Below, piece by piece: positions 22,721 to 36,169 of a stretch of 64,000 bases of DNA; positions within the stretch are counted from its first letter, which is position 1; each line of letters begins with the position of its first letter. The DNA comes from Burhinus oedicnemus. Taxonomy: Eukaryota > Chordata > Aves > Charadriiformes > Burhinidae. The translations under genes were made by a program, and so were the position numbers. The stretch covers positions 594,175 through 658,174 of the forward strand of contig VFFE01007657.1 of NCBI GenBank assembly GCA_008921705.1. The letters run 5' to 3'. The notes beneath the pieces are model-generated. The model was given only the letters and a program-made list of their open reading frames with translations. It was not told where the DNA came from and searched no databases.

Positions 22721-24785
22721 AGCTCATCAGAGGAGGAAGCGAGATGGTTTTGGGGCGGTGGAGGGAATGCCGAGCGCCTTTGCCGGGAGCAGCCCCTCGG
22801 CTGGGAGCTCCCACAGCAGCCCTGGGCAGCTGCCAGGCAGGAAAACCGACCACGTTTAACGGGGTAATCCCCCCGCTCCTGCCAGCGTACCCCGTGCCCG
22901 AGCAGCGGGGAAATTCCCCGGTGCAGCCGCCCACCCTGGCCACGGCTTGAGGCTTTGTGTTTTCTAAACAGCGTGTGGCGACTTCTGCCTAAACTTCTCC
23001 AGACAAACCTTTTGTGCCAAATTACCTGTCTAGCTGGGCTCTTATCTGGGTGTTTATCACTGCCGCCTCTCGCTGTCAGCACTGTTTATAGGCAGGGGAA
23101 CCGAAACCCTATGCTAAGAAATTTCCTCCTCCTCCTCTTTTCTTTCAAATCTGCATCTGTTCCAGACTCCCTTTCATTAGAGACCACATGAAAGCCAAAA
23201 TAATCCCAGGCTATCAGGCACAGAAACCTTTGCAAGGTAAACTCCTCTCTGCCGGTAAATAAGGCACACCCTGGCCAAGGCTCTGCCCTGGCACCCGGGG
23301 AGGTCCTGTCCAGCCTGTGTCACCTGCATCCCTATTCCTGGGTACCCGTGAGGCCTTCAGCACCCACTGGGATGTTTGCAGAGCCACAGGGAAAAATTCA
23401 GAGTGCAAAGTAGTGTTAGATCCCCAGGATGTCTTCCCGCACCTGCATCCCAGTTGGTGCAGTGATGGTGCACAGCGAGCGCCCTGGGGGGAGGTTTGGG
23501 GTGGGAGGGGATGCCCTCCGTGCCTTTTCTTACCTGTTGTAAAAATATTTGTAGAGTTGCAGCAGGCTGTAAAGAGCGATTTCAGGGAGGAAGGAGTGGG
23601 GCTGATACCGATTAGGCAGGAAATGGCTCGGCATGGATGGCATCCATATGGGAGAGCTGATAGATTTGGCGTCTCGAAGGCATCGCTTGATGGATCCACT
23701 GATAACCTGGCAGCAAAACAGACCTGGGCTCTCTGATTCCCTGCCAGCGGCTGAGCTGCAGCCTGCTCGGTCAGCCTTCGTTAACACCTTTCTGCCATGG
23801 GAACCTGCTGCCCTACCCCGGGGGACTGGTGGCCCCCATGATACCCCAGGAGCCCCAGGGGGCTCAGTTGGCTGGTCCCTGCGGTGCCGCCTGCTGGGGA
23901 TGCTGCTCCAGCTCCTTCCCTTTGAAGGCTCGGCGTGAAATCTGGTCGGAGTTTAGGGAGGCAGGAGGGCAGCGTGCAGAGCAGCCTGCGTCCTTGGGAT
24001 GAAAAAGCTTCATTTTTCAGCTCTGGAAAGAATCAGCGGGTTTCCATGCCGAGCTCCCGCCTTGCATTGGAGACAGATGGAGAGTGTGAAACACAGGGAA
24101 GGAGGCCGGCTGCTCCCGCCGTGCCGGGGGCCGGCTCACTCGTGGGCATGGGTTCTCCTCCGTGTCTTTCTCCAAGTGGTTTAATTTCAAGATCCACCTC
24201 TTGTGCACCTCCACAATGTCCAAAGCCTGCACAGAGGTGGTGGAAAGTTGATGGCCCAGATGTGCCACGGGAGGCCCTTGAGGTGGCCAGGAGCCCAGCA
24301 AGGCCTCCCTGTTCCGAGGAGGGCTGGTGCATCCTGCTCTGAGGTTCCTCTCCCTCCCTGGAGGCTGGCAGCAAAAACCAGGGGACTTCAGAGAAAAATC
24401 AAAATGTAGCAGGGTGCTTCTGCTTGCTGGAAAGGAAGTAAGGTGGGGACGATGATCATGTAGCAGAGGGCAGTGATCCCTGGAGGAGCTGAATAGGAGG
24501 AGACTTGGGAGATGGCAGCCACCCTGTTTGGCTGATACTTAGTGCTGCTGAGGGTCTACAGCCCCTTCACCAACCCCTCTCTACGCTGATAAAATGCAAA
24601 GTGTGAGACTGAGCCCTGGTATGGCTGGAGGCAGGAAAGATTTGCATGGGCAGGATCGCCCCAGCATGGCTGCCTCTGGGTAATATTTTAGGGGAAAACC
24701 CCTGTCAGTCCAAGTTATGCTTCCATCTGCCCTCCCAAACAGGTCCAGGGCAGCGGAGGGTCCTGGCACCCACTTCCTCAGGCTC

Positions 24786-24830
24786 CCCATCCCATCCCAT
24801 CCCATCCCATCCCATCCCATCCCATCCCAT
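24786..24830. repeat. (CCCAT)9 pentanucleotide microsatellite
   Basis: Nine perfect tandem CCCAT units, followed by imperfect CCCTCCATCC. Perfect copies in a row indicate a young, probably length-polymorphic locus. The minus strand reads (ATGGG)n. Confidence 0.97.
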
Positions 24831-25129
24831 CCCTCCATCCCTGCCTGCTGCTGCCTGGCAGCACCCAGCACCCGTGGGCTTCCCCGGTGCAGCGTGACTC
24901 AGCTCGGCCATGACAAGCGTGTGCTCGGAGTAACACCAAGCTCTCGTGGCAGGAGGAGAGCTGCGTAACGATTGCTCTAAAGCTGCCGGGGTTACAGCAA
25001 ATTTGATGGCTAAAACACAGCCCCTGAAAGCCCCGGCAGCCCTCCCGCTCGCTGGCTGCGTTAGTCACAGGGAGAGCCGTTTGCTCCTGTGCCTGGGTCA
25101 CAGCCTCCTCGGCTGCGAGTCGGGACTGT

Positions 25130-25290
25130 AATTTCCCTGTGGTTATTTCTAAGATAACTTATTTCAGGTTTTTATGATGCTTACAAATTGGACAACGTCT
25201 TAAAACATAATTCAGGCCTTAACTGGCTTTAAATGTGTGTGATTTTACAGGGCTGCGTAAAGTATTTTTAAGTGTTGGTAAATTCCAGGG
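25130..25290. promoter_or_regulatory. AT-rich island
   Basis: TTATTTCTAAGATAACTTAT (25143-25162, GATA) runs into TTACAAATTGGACAACG and TTAAAACATAATTCAGG (25200-25216). The flanks are GC-rich. No transposon identity was seen. Candidate conserved non-coding element. Confidence 0.3.
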
Positions 25291-28200
25291 ACCGGAGCTG
25301 TGGGCGGATGGGGAGGGATGGAGGGTCCAGCCCAAAAAGGCTTTTGGAGACACAGGCTGGGAACCAGCAGTGGGAGTCCTTTACAACCATGAGGAGCTAT
25401 GTGGTTCGAGCAGGTCCTAGAGCACGTAACGAAGTGTGTGCAAGTAGCAAGTCTGCATCTCCTCTTCCCCTTAAAATTGGTTTAACTTGTAATTTGTACA
25501 AATTCCCTGTGGAGCTGGGCACTCAACCCCAAAAGGTAAGAGGTGCTATGGTGGGGAGATGGCTCCTGGATGTTGGGAATAAAAAGGAGCAGATGAACTG
25601 GAGTGAAGGTGTGTTTCTCGGAAACGCTGATCAAGGCAGCAGGAACTGGCCGCATGACCCATCTCCTGCCTTTGCATGATCTTCCACCAAACCCTTCCTG
25701 CTGGGGAAGGTGGCTGCTCCGGGGGCACAGCCGGCCGTGGGCTGGGTGCTGCTGCCCCAGCTTCTGCAACACTTGCTTGGCTGCCAGCGAAGCAGCAGGC
25801 ATGGGCAGGAGGCAGCCCCCACCCTGAGTATTTGGGTGTCCAGGATGGGTGTGTGGGAGTGGAAGGGGGCTGCAGCCACCCTGCCTCTTGCCTGGGGCAG
25901 GCACAGGATCTGGCAGAGCCATGGTGGTTCCCATCATTCACGTGCGACTGTGGCCATGCCGGGAACCGGCTTGCTGCCACGTGTGTGTTAGAAAGCAACC
26001 AAGAGAGGAGAGCATCCCAGCGGTGGCCTGCAGGGGTGGGTAGGGAGGTTTCTGTTATGTACTCCCTTCGTTAATGAGCTGGCAGGAGGCACCGCTCCAG
26101 CTGGGATGGGATTTGTCAATACCGACAGAACTGGGGCTGCTAACACAGCGCACGGTCCTGGGGCAGAGGCACCCGGGTGGATCGCACGGGTGAGACCAAG
26201 CAGGGATTTGGTCCTTGTCCTTCGCAAGCAGAAAGGAGGGTGAAGCTAAGGAAAACGGCTGTGCAGAGAAGAGATGGAGGGAGAGCCGGACTGCAAAACA
26301 AACATGATCCCGCAGTGAGGAGCCGGAGCTGACAAGTTGGCGCTGCTCTTGGTGATGCGGTGCTGGGACTGGTTCCGTTTCCAAGCAGGGAGGCAGGAGA
26401 ACCGTCCCAAGAAAACTGGCTGCCACAGGAGGTGATGTCTCGGTGAGCAAAGCTCGGGGAGGTGGGAGCCATGCAGACGTGGCACCAGCCTACCTGCCCT
26501 TGTCTCCAGTGCCCAGAGCGGGCAGGGATCTCTGCGGGTGTTTGCATTTGCAGAAATAACACTGTTGTCTTGCTCTGCCCTTTCGTGAAGGTGCGGGGAT
26601 TTCACTGAAATGCAATCCCAGGAAAGGCCTGGGATTTTGGCTGTTGTTTCAGGCACATAAGGAAGATGTTATCGTCAAGTGCTCCTCCGTCCTGGGGGAG
26701 TGGTGCTGCGGAGGTGGCTGGAGGCTGCAGGGAGGCAGGGGGAGCCGGGGCACCCCTGGGCAAGGCAGGGTGGCAGCAGAGAAGCCAGGGAAGCTCTTTG
26801 GCATGCGGTCTGCCATCACAATGGCACCGATGGCCAGGCTTGCTTGGCCTGCCAGCTTCTCCTTGCTGCCGAGCTCGGATGACGGCAGCCGCCAGTCTCA
26901 TCACCAAAGCCCACGTGAGCTTTCCTGCTTGCCTCTCTTCCAAAAAAAGCAACTTCCAGCCCACGGGAGAAAGCTGAGCGTAGTGGCGGAGACGCTGCGA
27001 TGATGCATCGTCTCACCAACACCTACCCGCGTCTGCGGGAGGAGGGACCCGCCTGGGCAGGCGTCCTGGCCGGGCAGCCCCAGACCCCTGCTGCGGGGGG
27101 ATGGAGTTGGGGGGGCGGCCGCGGCTGCCTGCTTTATTGGCACTGGGAGCTTTCATAACCCCTTCAGCGGAGCCGGAGAGAGTGTGTGATTAACGTCCCT
27201 GCGGAGCAGATTGCTCCAGGAGATGCTGCCGATCCCCGGGAGACACCCCAAAAAAGCTTTGCATGAAGCTCCTCAGGGATGGGCAGAGCTGGGGGGGTCC
27301 CTTCCTCCACATGCAGCCCCTGCCCACAAAATGTGCTGAGCTCCCACGAGGCTGCCCCAGGGGACAGGTTGGGGACCAGCGAGGCTGTCACTGGGCTCTG
27401 GCCACGTGCTGCTGGCAGGCGCAGGGTGCCCCGACCACAGCGGCTGTGCACCAGGCTCTGGGCGTTATTTGCTGGAGGGAGCCTGGGGATGGACCGTGCG
27501 TTTGGGGGAGGCTTTCTCCATCCCTGAGCTCCCCGCGGGGCAGGTTTGCAGGCAGAGGGGAGAGTCTCGGGGAGGTAACAAGGTGCTGACAAGAAACCGG
27601 TTTGTCTTTCTGGATGGTGTTTCACAGCTCCCCACGGGGCTGCCCCATCTCCATGGGGCAAGGGGAGCACCGAGGCAGGGGAGTGCGCCGTGGGGGCGAG
27701 GGACAGTCCAGCTCCCGGGAAAGGGTGCAGGAGATTCTGGTTCTTGGTACGAATTCAGCCCGGCTCCGCCATAAGGAAGTGATTGAAGCTTTCACGATCT
27801 GTTTAACCGGTGACATATGTTTCCTGCAGGCGCGGCGGCGTGCTGCATGCCGGCGGATGAGATACGGCCACTCGTCCCTGCCTGGCTCTGCCGGCGCGGG
27901 GAAGGGCTGGCCCCATCCCCACGGCCGTGTTTGATACAGCTACGGGCCGCCGCTGCCTGTGTGGGAAGGGGAAATTGCTCGCGCGGCAAAGGGAAATAAA
28001 CATGAGGAGACCAGCCCTGACAAAAAAGCGAGTGTTTCTCTGGTTTGAGGCCCCACTGCAGGCGAGAGGCACATGATGCACAGCGGGGCTGGGGACGAAG
28101 GAGGGGAAGCCAGAGCTGTGGTGATGTCTGTGAACTCCCTCTTGCTTACGGGGGGTCCCTCCCTCCGGGTCTCATCTCAGCTTTCATCGCTGAGACATCA

Positions 28201-28340
28201 GAGGGACCAGCGAGGGGGGAGCCGAGTGTTGTGGAAAAGGGCTAATTGTCCAAACCGTTGAGTCTGGGAGAGGTGCTCTGCCAAATTCAGCAGTGGCCAA
28301 AGCGGGCTCAGTGCTTTCCCCGGGGAGGGGACTGTCCCAT

Positions 28341-28610
28341 AGAAATAGTGATAGGACAAGAGGAAATGGCCTCAAGTTGCACCAGGGGAGGTTTAGATTG
28401 GATATTAGGAAAAATTTCTTCACAGGAAGGGTTATCAAACATTGGACCAGGCTGCCCAGGGAAGTGGTGGAATCACCATCCCTGGAGGTATGTAAAAGAT
28501 GTGTAGACGTGGTGCTGAGGGACATGGTTTAGTGGTGGTTTTGGCAGTGTTAGGTTGATGGTTGGACTCAATGATCCTAAAGGTCCCTTCCAACCTGGGT
28601 GACTCTATGA
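28341..28610 (+). mobile_element. CR1 LINE, 3' end (5'-truncated)
   Basis: This is the 3' untranslated end of a chicken-repeat-1 (CR1) non-LTR retrotransposon in sense orientation. It begins near the stretch ATAGGACAAGAGGAAATGG and runs through the well-known blocks for fifteen or so codon-lengths: the AGGTTTAGATTGGATATTAG block, the CAGGCTGCCCAGGGA block and the CAATGATCC...CCTTCCAACC block. It closes at GACTCTATGA, one copy of the CR1 terminal octamer-type repeat. Only the last ~270 bp are present, so it is a typical severely 5'-truncated dead copy with no reading frame. The close match to the avian CR1 pattern makes it the youngest transposon in the window and the strongest evidence that the host is a bird. 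The exact 5' breakpoint (28331-28345) is uncertain. Confidence 0.95.
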
Positions 28611-30854
28611 AATCACAGCAGCCGAGCACCCAGGCACTGGTACCCAGGCTCAGGCTTGCATGGGTCCCTGCTCCATCCTTACCTGCGCCCCTCAGCTTGT
28701 TCTGCCCCCTCCTGCGGTATAGGGGAAATCATTCATAAGGTAAAAAAGACCTACTGGGTGCCTTGGGCCAGGAGTGTGCCAGGCTCATAGGGTGCGGGGG
28801 TGTCCCTGAGCATGGGGTTCACCCCTGTGCTGGTGCTGTCGTTGCAGGCACGAGGGTCTGCAAGGCTGGTGGAGTGGTCACGGGGGCTGCCCTGGGACAG
28901 AGAACACCAGAAAAGGCCCCCAAAGAAGGAAGTATTTGTCTCAGAATAGCCTATGTGTCCCCATGGGGACTGGGACAGAAGGAGGCACTGCCAGGTGGGT
29001 GGGTGTGCTGGGAATGCCATGAACCGGGCAGGCTGGGGTCGGGACAGAGTAGACGTTGGGCAGCTGCAAAACTGTGAGCGTGAGATTTGGGCGTTAGTCA
29101 GGAGCTGGAAGCAGGGGAGGCTGGTGATGGTCCCCAGGGCTGAGACGGGTCTTGCGATCGGCTGCAAGCAACCGGAGGCTTCACCCCACCAGGCAGAGGC
29201 TGGAGGTGGTGGGAGCCTTTGCCAGTAATTGAAGCCACGTAGAGGGCTGAGCTGGGGAAAGGGGAGAGGGCAAAGTGCTGGGAGAGACTCGTGGCCAAGC
29301 AGGCTGGGGGCTGCTGGGAGGACCTCACCAGTGGGGGTGCTCCACGGTGGCCGGCGAGGCTGACCCCCACCAGGGCCCCCGCACAGTCTGCAGCCTGGCC
29401 AGGACGAGCCAAAGACAAGTTTGCAGCAGAGGTTGCAAACTTGGCCTGAGAGCACGGGGAGGAGCGAGGGAGGGAAGGGAAGAGGAGGTTTTACGGATGA
29501 ACTGAAAGCCCCGGGGGCTCCTCTGTCATTCCACGGGGTCAGCGTCTCTCCCAGCACCAGCAACCTGCCAGCTGTACCGACGGGAAAGGGAGAGCCAGGA
29601 GCAGGGCTTCCCATCCCTTACTAGGGATTTTGGCTTTAAAATGTAGCCTTCTCCCTTAGCTCCAGGGCAGAGAGCCCTGCAGCCTTCCCGCGCTGCAGGT
29701 CAACACCAGCTCCCCAGTTCTGCCATTAGCTCCCGTGTCCTTCAGCAACCAGGCACCAGGAAAGCTGGAGGTCCTGCGCTCACCTCTGGAGCGTTACCCA
29801 GTGCTGGAGCGGCAGTAGTCCTTCCTTACCGTGTGCCTTTCCAAGAGGGAAGGGTGATCTTAGGAAAGGACTCGTGTCCTTCTGAAGTTTTCTTAGTGAG
29901 TTCTTTTATCCCCACATTCCTCTGTGTTCGGTGCATTTATCTGCAGGACTAAAGATGCTTCTTGGATCAGTTGGGAAAACCTCCCTGCCCAGGGTTTGCC
30001 CGGGTTCAGGCACCTTCAGCGCAGGATGCCGAGTAGTACGTTGCTTTGGGAAGCCGGCCTGAGTCGATGAGACAGCTTGAGCCCACGCGTGTGCTGGCAG
30101 GGGCTGTTTTGCCAGGGATCAGCATTACCCTCGTGAAGTTTCGTGGCTGCAGTCAGCCATCGGGCAGCTGCACGCCGGCTTGCCAGATCCTGGGCTTTCT
30201 CTGCAGCTTTTAGACATCCCAGCCCTGTGTTCGTTAGCAGATAGCCAAGGTTAGCCCGTGACTTGACGTGGTGGTTTGTTCCAGCGGTGGATTACCTTCA
30301 CGCGTTACAAATCAGTACCGAATTTCTCAATGGTGTTGGCAGCAGGCAGGTGCCTGGAGCACGTTGCAGGGAGGCAGAGGAGGGGGGAGGAAAGGGCTGG
30401 GGGAGGCGGCGGAGATGGAGCAGGTGAACTTCGCTCTTCCAGCTCTGGAAAAAAGCTCCTACTCCTGATCGGGCAGCCTTTGCGGGGAGAGCCAGTGTTA
30501 TTTTGACCTGCTGGCAGTGCAGCGGTGAGCTCTGCAGTGCTGTGGCTGTGCTCGGGCATGCAGAGCGTCACGGGAACGGGGATGCTTTTCCCAAAAGCTG
30601 CTCCCTGGCAGGCGCTGAGGCAGCCCACACCGACAGCTTGGGATGAGCAGCGGTTGATCATCCTCCATGTAACTGCTAGAGATGCCTAAATAATTCATTA
30701 ATGGTTTGGGGAAATAAAAATATTGTGCAGTGAGTAATTGCTTGCGAATGACGTTGTGCGTTGCTCGAGCAGGTCACGGGCGGCCGCAGCAGCGCAGCAT
30801 TAGCAGTGCAGCACGGTGCAGACTGTTTCCTCTGATCTTTTTATTCCCTTTTTC

Positions 30855-30874
30855 TTTTTTTTTTTTTTTTTTTT
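30855..30874. repeat. Poly(T) tract (T20)
   Basis: Twenty consecutive T, the longest homopolymer in the window, flanked by T-rich CTTTTTC and CTTTCC. No retroelement body adjoins it, so it does not look like the tail of an inserted SINE or processed transcript. Confidence 0.95.
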
Positions 30875-32819
30875 CTTTCCATGTGAACTTTACTGCCTCT
30901 GGGTCCACACAGACATGAAGGCCTTCTTTTTCCCAGGGAACTGGGGTGAAGCAGTGGGACCAGAGTGTGGGCTGGCAGCAAGGGATGCGGGAAGCAGGCA
31001 GGGGCTCACCGGAGCCCCACAGCCCGGCTCAGCCTGGCTCTTTGCATCACATGAGGGAGAGAAGGGGCCATGGGACAGCAGCAGTTCCTTCCCCCAAAAC
31101 CCCGTTTCCAGCGATGAGACTGGTGGCACCATGCCAGGCAGAGCCCTCCCCAACCCGTCCCCATGCGCTGGTGACAAAGGGCTCTAGCCATCCTGTCCCA
31201 GACACAGCCGTGGGCAGGGGAAGGTCCCAGGAGCCCCGCACTGATAGCGGTGACAAGGGACTTCTGTTTCTCCAAAGGGGTCTGGGAAACATCCCTGACT
31301 GCCTGTCTGTCCCCGGCATATCACGGTGCCGGAGGCAGCAGGCTGAAAGCAGGGCTCCAGCACCCTGGGGCGAGGGGCAGGAAGCCCCCGCACTTCCCTG
31401 CACTGCTCCGGGTGAGCATCGCACAGGGCTGAGCTTCGGGCACAACGGGGAGTTCACACCCAGCGTTAAGCTGCAGCTCGTGTGGGCTCCTGGAGGAAGC
31501 CCGTGCTGCATCCCCTGTAGCTCCTGCTTGTCACTCTATTAAATTTCCATTTTAACATGAAAACAGCTGGTTTCATGGTACCTCTAACTGTGTTATTTAC
31601 ACAGTCACGCACACAATCCCTGCTGAAAACCGCATTACTCACTGCAGCAGCAGCCCTCTGTCTCGCAGGTACCAAGCGGGTGGGTGGGGAGGTGATGCCA
31701 GCCCCTGAGTCAGGCCACCGGCGCTCCTCTTGCCTTGCCCATGGCCACCCCGGCAGCTTGTGGTGAAACCTGGGAGATTCAAGGGGGGAGACCCACCTCG
31801 AAGTGCTCCCGGTTCAGCCTAAGGGCAGGATGAACCTGTCTCCATTCACACCAGCTTGCAGCTCCCCATGAACTCAGCCCTCCATGCCACCGCTGAGCCC
31901 CCAGGATGGGATGCTTGATGCACATCAAGGGACAGAGACAACAACTCTTGGCCATGCTCAATAGTGCTTTGTTCTCACCCCAGGAAGCAATGAAAATCTT
32001 CCTGCTTTGAAGCCCGAGGAGGCCTTTTTATTATATCCAGGGGTCCTGGAAAAGGGAACTGCAAGTGCTTTCCCATAACGTGATAAAAAGCTCTCCTGGC
32101 TGAGACCACAGCAGCTTGTTACAGGTGAGAGCAGTGAGTCAGTGCAGCATGGGGCTGAGCTCAGAGCTTGGCCAGCCACTGGAAATCACTGGTTGTTGAG
32201 AGTGTATGTAACTGGGATTTGAAAGAGCCTTGGTACAAGTCCCGTTGACTTTGCACTCCCCGCCGAGACCTGGCAGCTGCCTGGTGCACGTGGTGCCTGC
32301 CGGCCATAGGCATGTCCCTCCCCATGCCCTCGCAGCAGGTAAGCGCAAGGCAGAGCCGAGCCACGCACGTGCCCTGGCTTCGCGTTTTAACAGCAGACGG
32401 TTGTCTAGGAACGATAAAAATGATCCGCTAATAGGAAAAACGCCTAGGAGACGAGTGGTGTTTAGCTTGGGTAGGAAGCCAGGCTTTAATTTCCCGTGGC
32501 CATAAAGCAGCCTGGCGTGGGCTGAGCAGAGGTGTGGGCCCCCCTCCATGCTGCCTGTGGAGCATGGGGAGGTGCAGGTCACACCGCAGGAGAGAGCCCA
32601 TGAGCATCCCATGTTTGCACCCAACAAGCTGTGGGTGAGAGCTGGGGTGCGTGGTGGGATCCCCTGCGCTCATGGCACGTGGCAACGATGCCCATGGGGA
32701 TGGAGGCTGCCAGGGTGCCCGCCGCTGCGTGGGGGGACCTGGGGTTGCTCCCCATCCCTTCCCACCACGCTAGGTCCTCCCTGGCACAGCCCCTGGCCTG
32801 GCTGGGAAACTCCTAAGTG

Positions 32820-32960
32820 GTGAGGCTGGCCTAATTAGTCTGCTTAATCTTCCCCCATAAATCACTCCTCCCCATCCTCTGCAGACTATCGGCAGCATCT
32901 GAAGTCATTAGTTAATTTAAACCTGGGAGTTCACACGTTGGCTTATCGGGAGCCATCTCC
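32820..32960. promoter_or_regulatory. AT-rich island with HNF1/homeobox-like words
   Basis: GCCTAATTAGTCTGC (32828-32842) and CATAAATCACTCC (32856-32868) lead to ATTAGTTAATTTAAACC (32908-32924). In the last, GTTAATTTAAAC resembles a degenerate HNF1 palindrome. Flanks are GC-rich and unique. Confidence 0.35.
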
Positions 32961-35900
32961 ATTCCCGCTAAGCGCTTGCTCGGTGCGTCTCTGGCTGCCA
33001 GATCCTATCTGCGCCCGCTTTGAAGCGGTGATGGGCTGCCGAGCAGGCGAGGCGCGCTGCCTGCTTCCCTGCCTGCTGGCAGGTGGGAGGGGAGATGGAG
33101 ATCCTGCTTCTCCCCCTCCCCGCACTCCCCTTTTTTGAACTTCTCCTCTGACTCATCCATTTGATTTGATGTTTTCACCTTTGTTTCACAAATAGCAGTT
33201 TGCCCGAGCACTGGAAGGAGAAGGCAGCTCCGATGCTGCTACAGCTTCCCCGGCTGCGAGGGGAGATGCCCGGGTCCCCCTGGGCAGGCTGGCAGCCAGG
33301 TGAGCGGGGTCCTGGGGTGGGAGGCTGGTGGGCGCCCAGCCTGCCCTCGCACCCGGCGGGGACAGGGGGAAAGCTGGGACTAGTGCGGGGTGGCCATGGG
33401 GAGGTGGGGGCTTGGCCAGGGATCCCACTAATGGCTTGTACTGCTCATCGGTCGTGCAGTCACCTCTCCATCCTCCTCCTCCCTGGGTCTCCAGCCTGGT
33501 GTGAGCAGGACTCCCCAGGGCTCTGGGGTGGGATGTCCCCTCCTGCATGGGGATCAGGGCTTCCTAAAGTGAGCTGTGTTGGTTTGGGGGGCAATCCCGA
33601 TGGCCTGGGTGCACACCCATCCTTGCAGCCGAGCGGGCTGTGCTGCACGGGAGGGTGGCGGTGAGCCGGAGGGTCTCTGCGGGGCTGGTACAGCAACAAG
33701 CTCAGTTCCTGGTGCAAGGCAGGGAGCGGGAAAGGGGGGTGATGGCAGCGGGAGGGAGATAGCTGGGCCAGGGAGACCTGGCAGGAGCCTGCAGCAGTGG
33801 GGTCTGACAGCTCAGCTCCCCACTGTTTTTCCATGGGGAGTCATCCTGGCCATGCCGTCCCTCTCTGCGCCCTTGGGCAGGCAGCACCCAGGCCGGGGGC
33901 CACCTGGCTGGGTGCCCCCACGCAGGCAGGGCCCTGCCAGACGGAGCAGCTCAGGGAAGCCCCATCCCACAGCAGCACCCCCAGGGCAGCCCCGTGCCGG
34001 GGCAGCAGCCAGACACCCCACCGGCACAGATGCACAGCCCACGGTCCCCGAGGGGGCCCTGGCTGCCTGCACCAGCCAGCACCTCGTGCATGGGGTGGGG
34101 GTGATGCCACAGACCTGGAGGGTATGCACCCTCCCCCTGCACCCCCCGGCTCTGCTCCCTCTGCTCCCAGAAGGGTGAGGGATGGCTGCTCTCCCTGGGA
34201 CCTGCCAATCCAGGCTGCTTCCAAGGATGCTCCGGGTATCCCTCAGGCATGGTGACTGACAGCCCCAAAAAAACCCCAGTGCAGCCAGCTTTTTGAGGCC
34301 GCATTTTTGGCCAGAGGACCCTGATAGGGCCCCTTTGAAGCATCCTTGGTTGCTCAGCAGGCAGTCCCGCTGCCAGGGGTGGTTGCAGGAGGGGACACGG
34401 TGCCTGTGCTCCCCGGCTGGCTTTGTGGCCGCCTTCTTCCTCTCGCTCCCCCGTTCCAAGGGGGAGCTGCAGCCGTGTTTGGTTTTGTCGTCCAGGCTCT
34501 GGATTTATTGCTTCCAGGTCTTTGTGTGTTTGTTCATTAAATGAAAGACGGCTGGGTGAGCCTGCTTTCCACTCCTCTGGCCCCCCTCCTGCAGCCCAGA
34601 CAGGGTCTTTTGGCCTTGGGATGATGCCTTCCTTCACATCTCACAGGCACCCAAACACCCAGAGAGGCTGCGTGAGCAGGGGACGCATCCACGGGGGGTG
34701 ATGTCCTCTGAGATATGTCCCGATGCCCCTGCTGAGATGCTAAAACTGTCTCCTCAGTGACAGGGATGACATGGCTTTGGGCTGAAAGCGAGAAGAGGGC
34801 AGGTGCTGGTACCACCCCGTGCACACCCCCGGGCACTAAGGACCATGCTGGGGCACAACACGTGGGGGGCACAGGGCACCAGCCAAAGGGCCCTGGCTGG
34901 GCATGCGTGAGTTGTCCTCTGTCCCCAGGCTGATGGTCCCCTTCTCCTGCAGCTGGAAGACATGAGCTCCCGATTATAGCATATTTCAACCAGGCGGAGG
35001 GGCTGCAATGGCTGGGGGAATGCGCAGCAGGAGGGGACGGGGACAGGACACATGAGAGACAAGAGGAGAAGCCAATTTACACTGGAATGTAAATATGGCA
35101 GCAGCACGCTGCTCTGCGAGGCGCGTGGCCCCCCTCCTGGCCCTGGGACCAGGGTGAGAGCCTCCTGTGACAGCTCAGACCTTGTCCGTGCCATGGGACG
35201 GCAGAGCCTGCGTCTCACCTCGGCGCTGTGCAGAAGGGAGGAGGAGGAGGGTCAAGGACTGTTGCAGCAGCCCAGTCCCACCACTGCTGTTCCTGCTCTC
35301 CCCAGTGAGGTACCACGGGTCGCATGTCCACTGGCAGAGGAATGGAGTCTCAGCCATCCCCTAATAATCCTAAGAATCAATAGCAGCATCTTTAGCCCCC
35401 CTGGATGTGCAGAACAACAGCTCAGACTTAAGAGGGGAAGTTCTCAGCAGGATTAACTCTGAAACCTAGTGACAACACTTTAAGTATCTGTGCTATCTGT
35501 GTCCCTGCCGCTCATGCCAGCAGCTAGCTCTTACTAATGAGCTTTAGTCAACAGTGCTAGATTTGTCTGTAAGAGCAACCTCTGGGGATCAAGAAGTAGG
35601 GTTTAAAGATGCAAATATTCTGTGAGATATCCAGATTTAAACATCTTTTTTTTTTGTTCCTTAGCCTGGAGTCCAGGGATAAGTTTTAAAGGAAGTGAGG
35701 AAAAATCCTCGAGAATGTGACACAAACTTTTTTAAAAGAAAAGACCAAATAAAATAAAACCACAATTTTTTAAAAAAAATTTTTTAGCTTAAAAACACTG
35801 AATTTGGAAAAGTTTCCTTCTGCTCGCCCGGGGCAGTGTGAGCACAGCTGCCCCAGCCCTGGGAGCAGGTCTGGTTCATCCACTCCTCTCCAGTTTGCAA

Positions 35901-36169
35901 AGCATCACCGGCGGAAGCCCTCACTGGTGGGTGCCGGGAGCGGTGGCACAGGGTGAACCCCAGCCAGCCACCTCACTACCCAGCGCGGAGGGAGCTCAGC
36001 AGACGGGGCCATGGCAGATGACAAAGAACTTCAAGTAAGTCCCTAAAACGTCCAGCCCAGGCTGGCAGCAGGCTCCTCTCCTGCCCTGAGGCTGGACACC
36101 AGTGTGAGGACCTGAGCTCGGACACAGATGCTGGGAGAATTCACACCCCAAGGCAGGTTGTTTTTTGCT

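Larger units (their letters stand above)
21761..28340. other. No gene recognised; unique DNA with SSR and AT islands
   Basis: This contains AT islands at 22330 and 25130 and the (CCCAT)9 repeat. The remainder is GC-rich; 25480-28290 is especially dense in spurious overlapping frames (up to 168 codons). No exon, tRNA or retrogene signature was seen. Confidence 0.55.
28611..36169. other. No gene recognised; GC-rich unique DNA
   Basis: This holds the longest frame of the window (287 codons, minus strand, 28751-29614), whose Pro/Ser/Leu-rich translation has no recognisable domain. Small AT-rich patches lie at 30660-30760 (CTAAATAATTCATTAATGG), 31540-31620 and 35630-35820 (A/T homopolymer-rich). 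At 36011 a strong-context ATG runs eight codons to a GTAAGT, noted under findings. Confidence 0.55.

Noticed and set aside
25395..25425. tRNA B-box-like GGTTCGAG
   Set aside because: The sequence does not fold as a cloverleaf and lacks an A-box at the right spacing.
28751..29614. Longest open frame (287 codons, minus strand)
   Set aside because: Low-complexity Pro/Ser/Leu-rich translation, no domain, overlaps other frames on the opposite strand; typical of GC-rich non-coding DNA.
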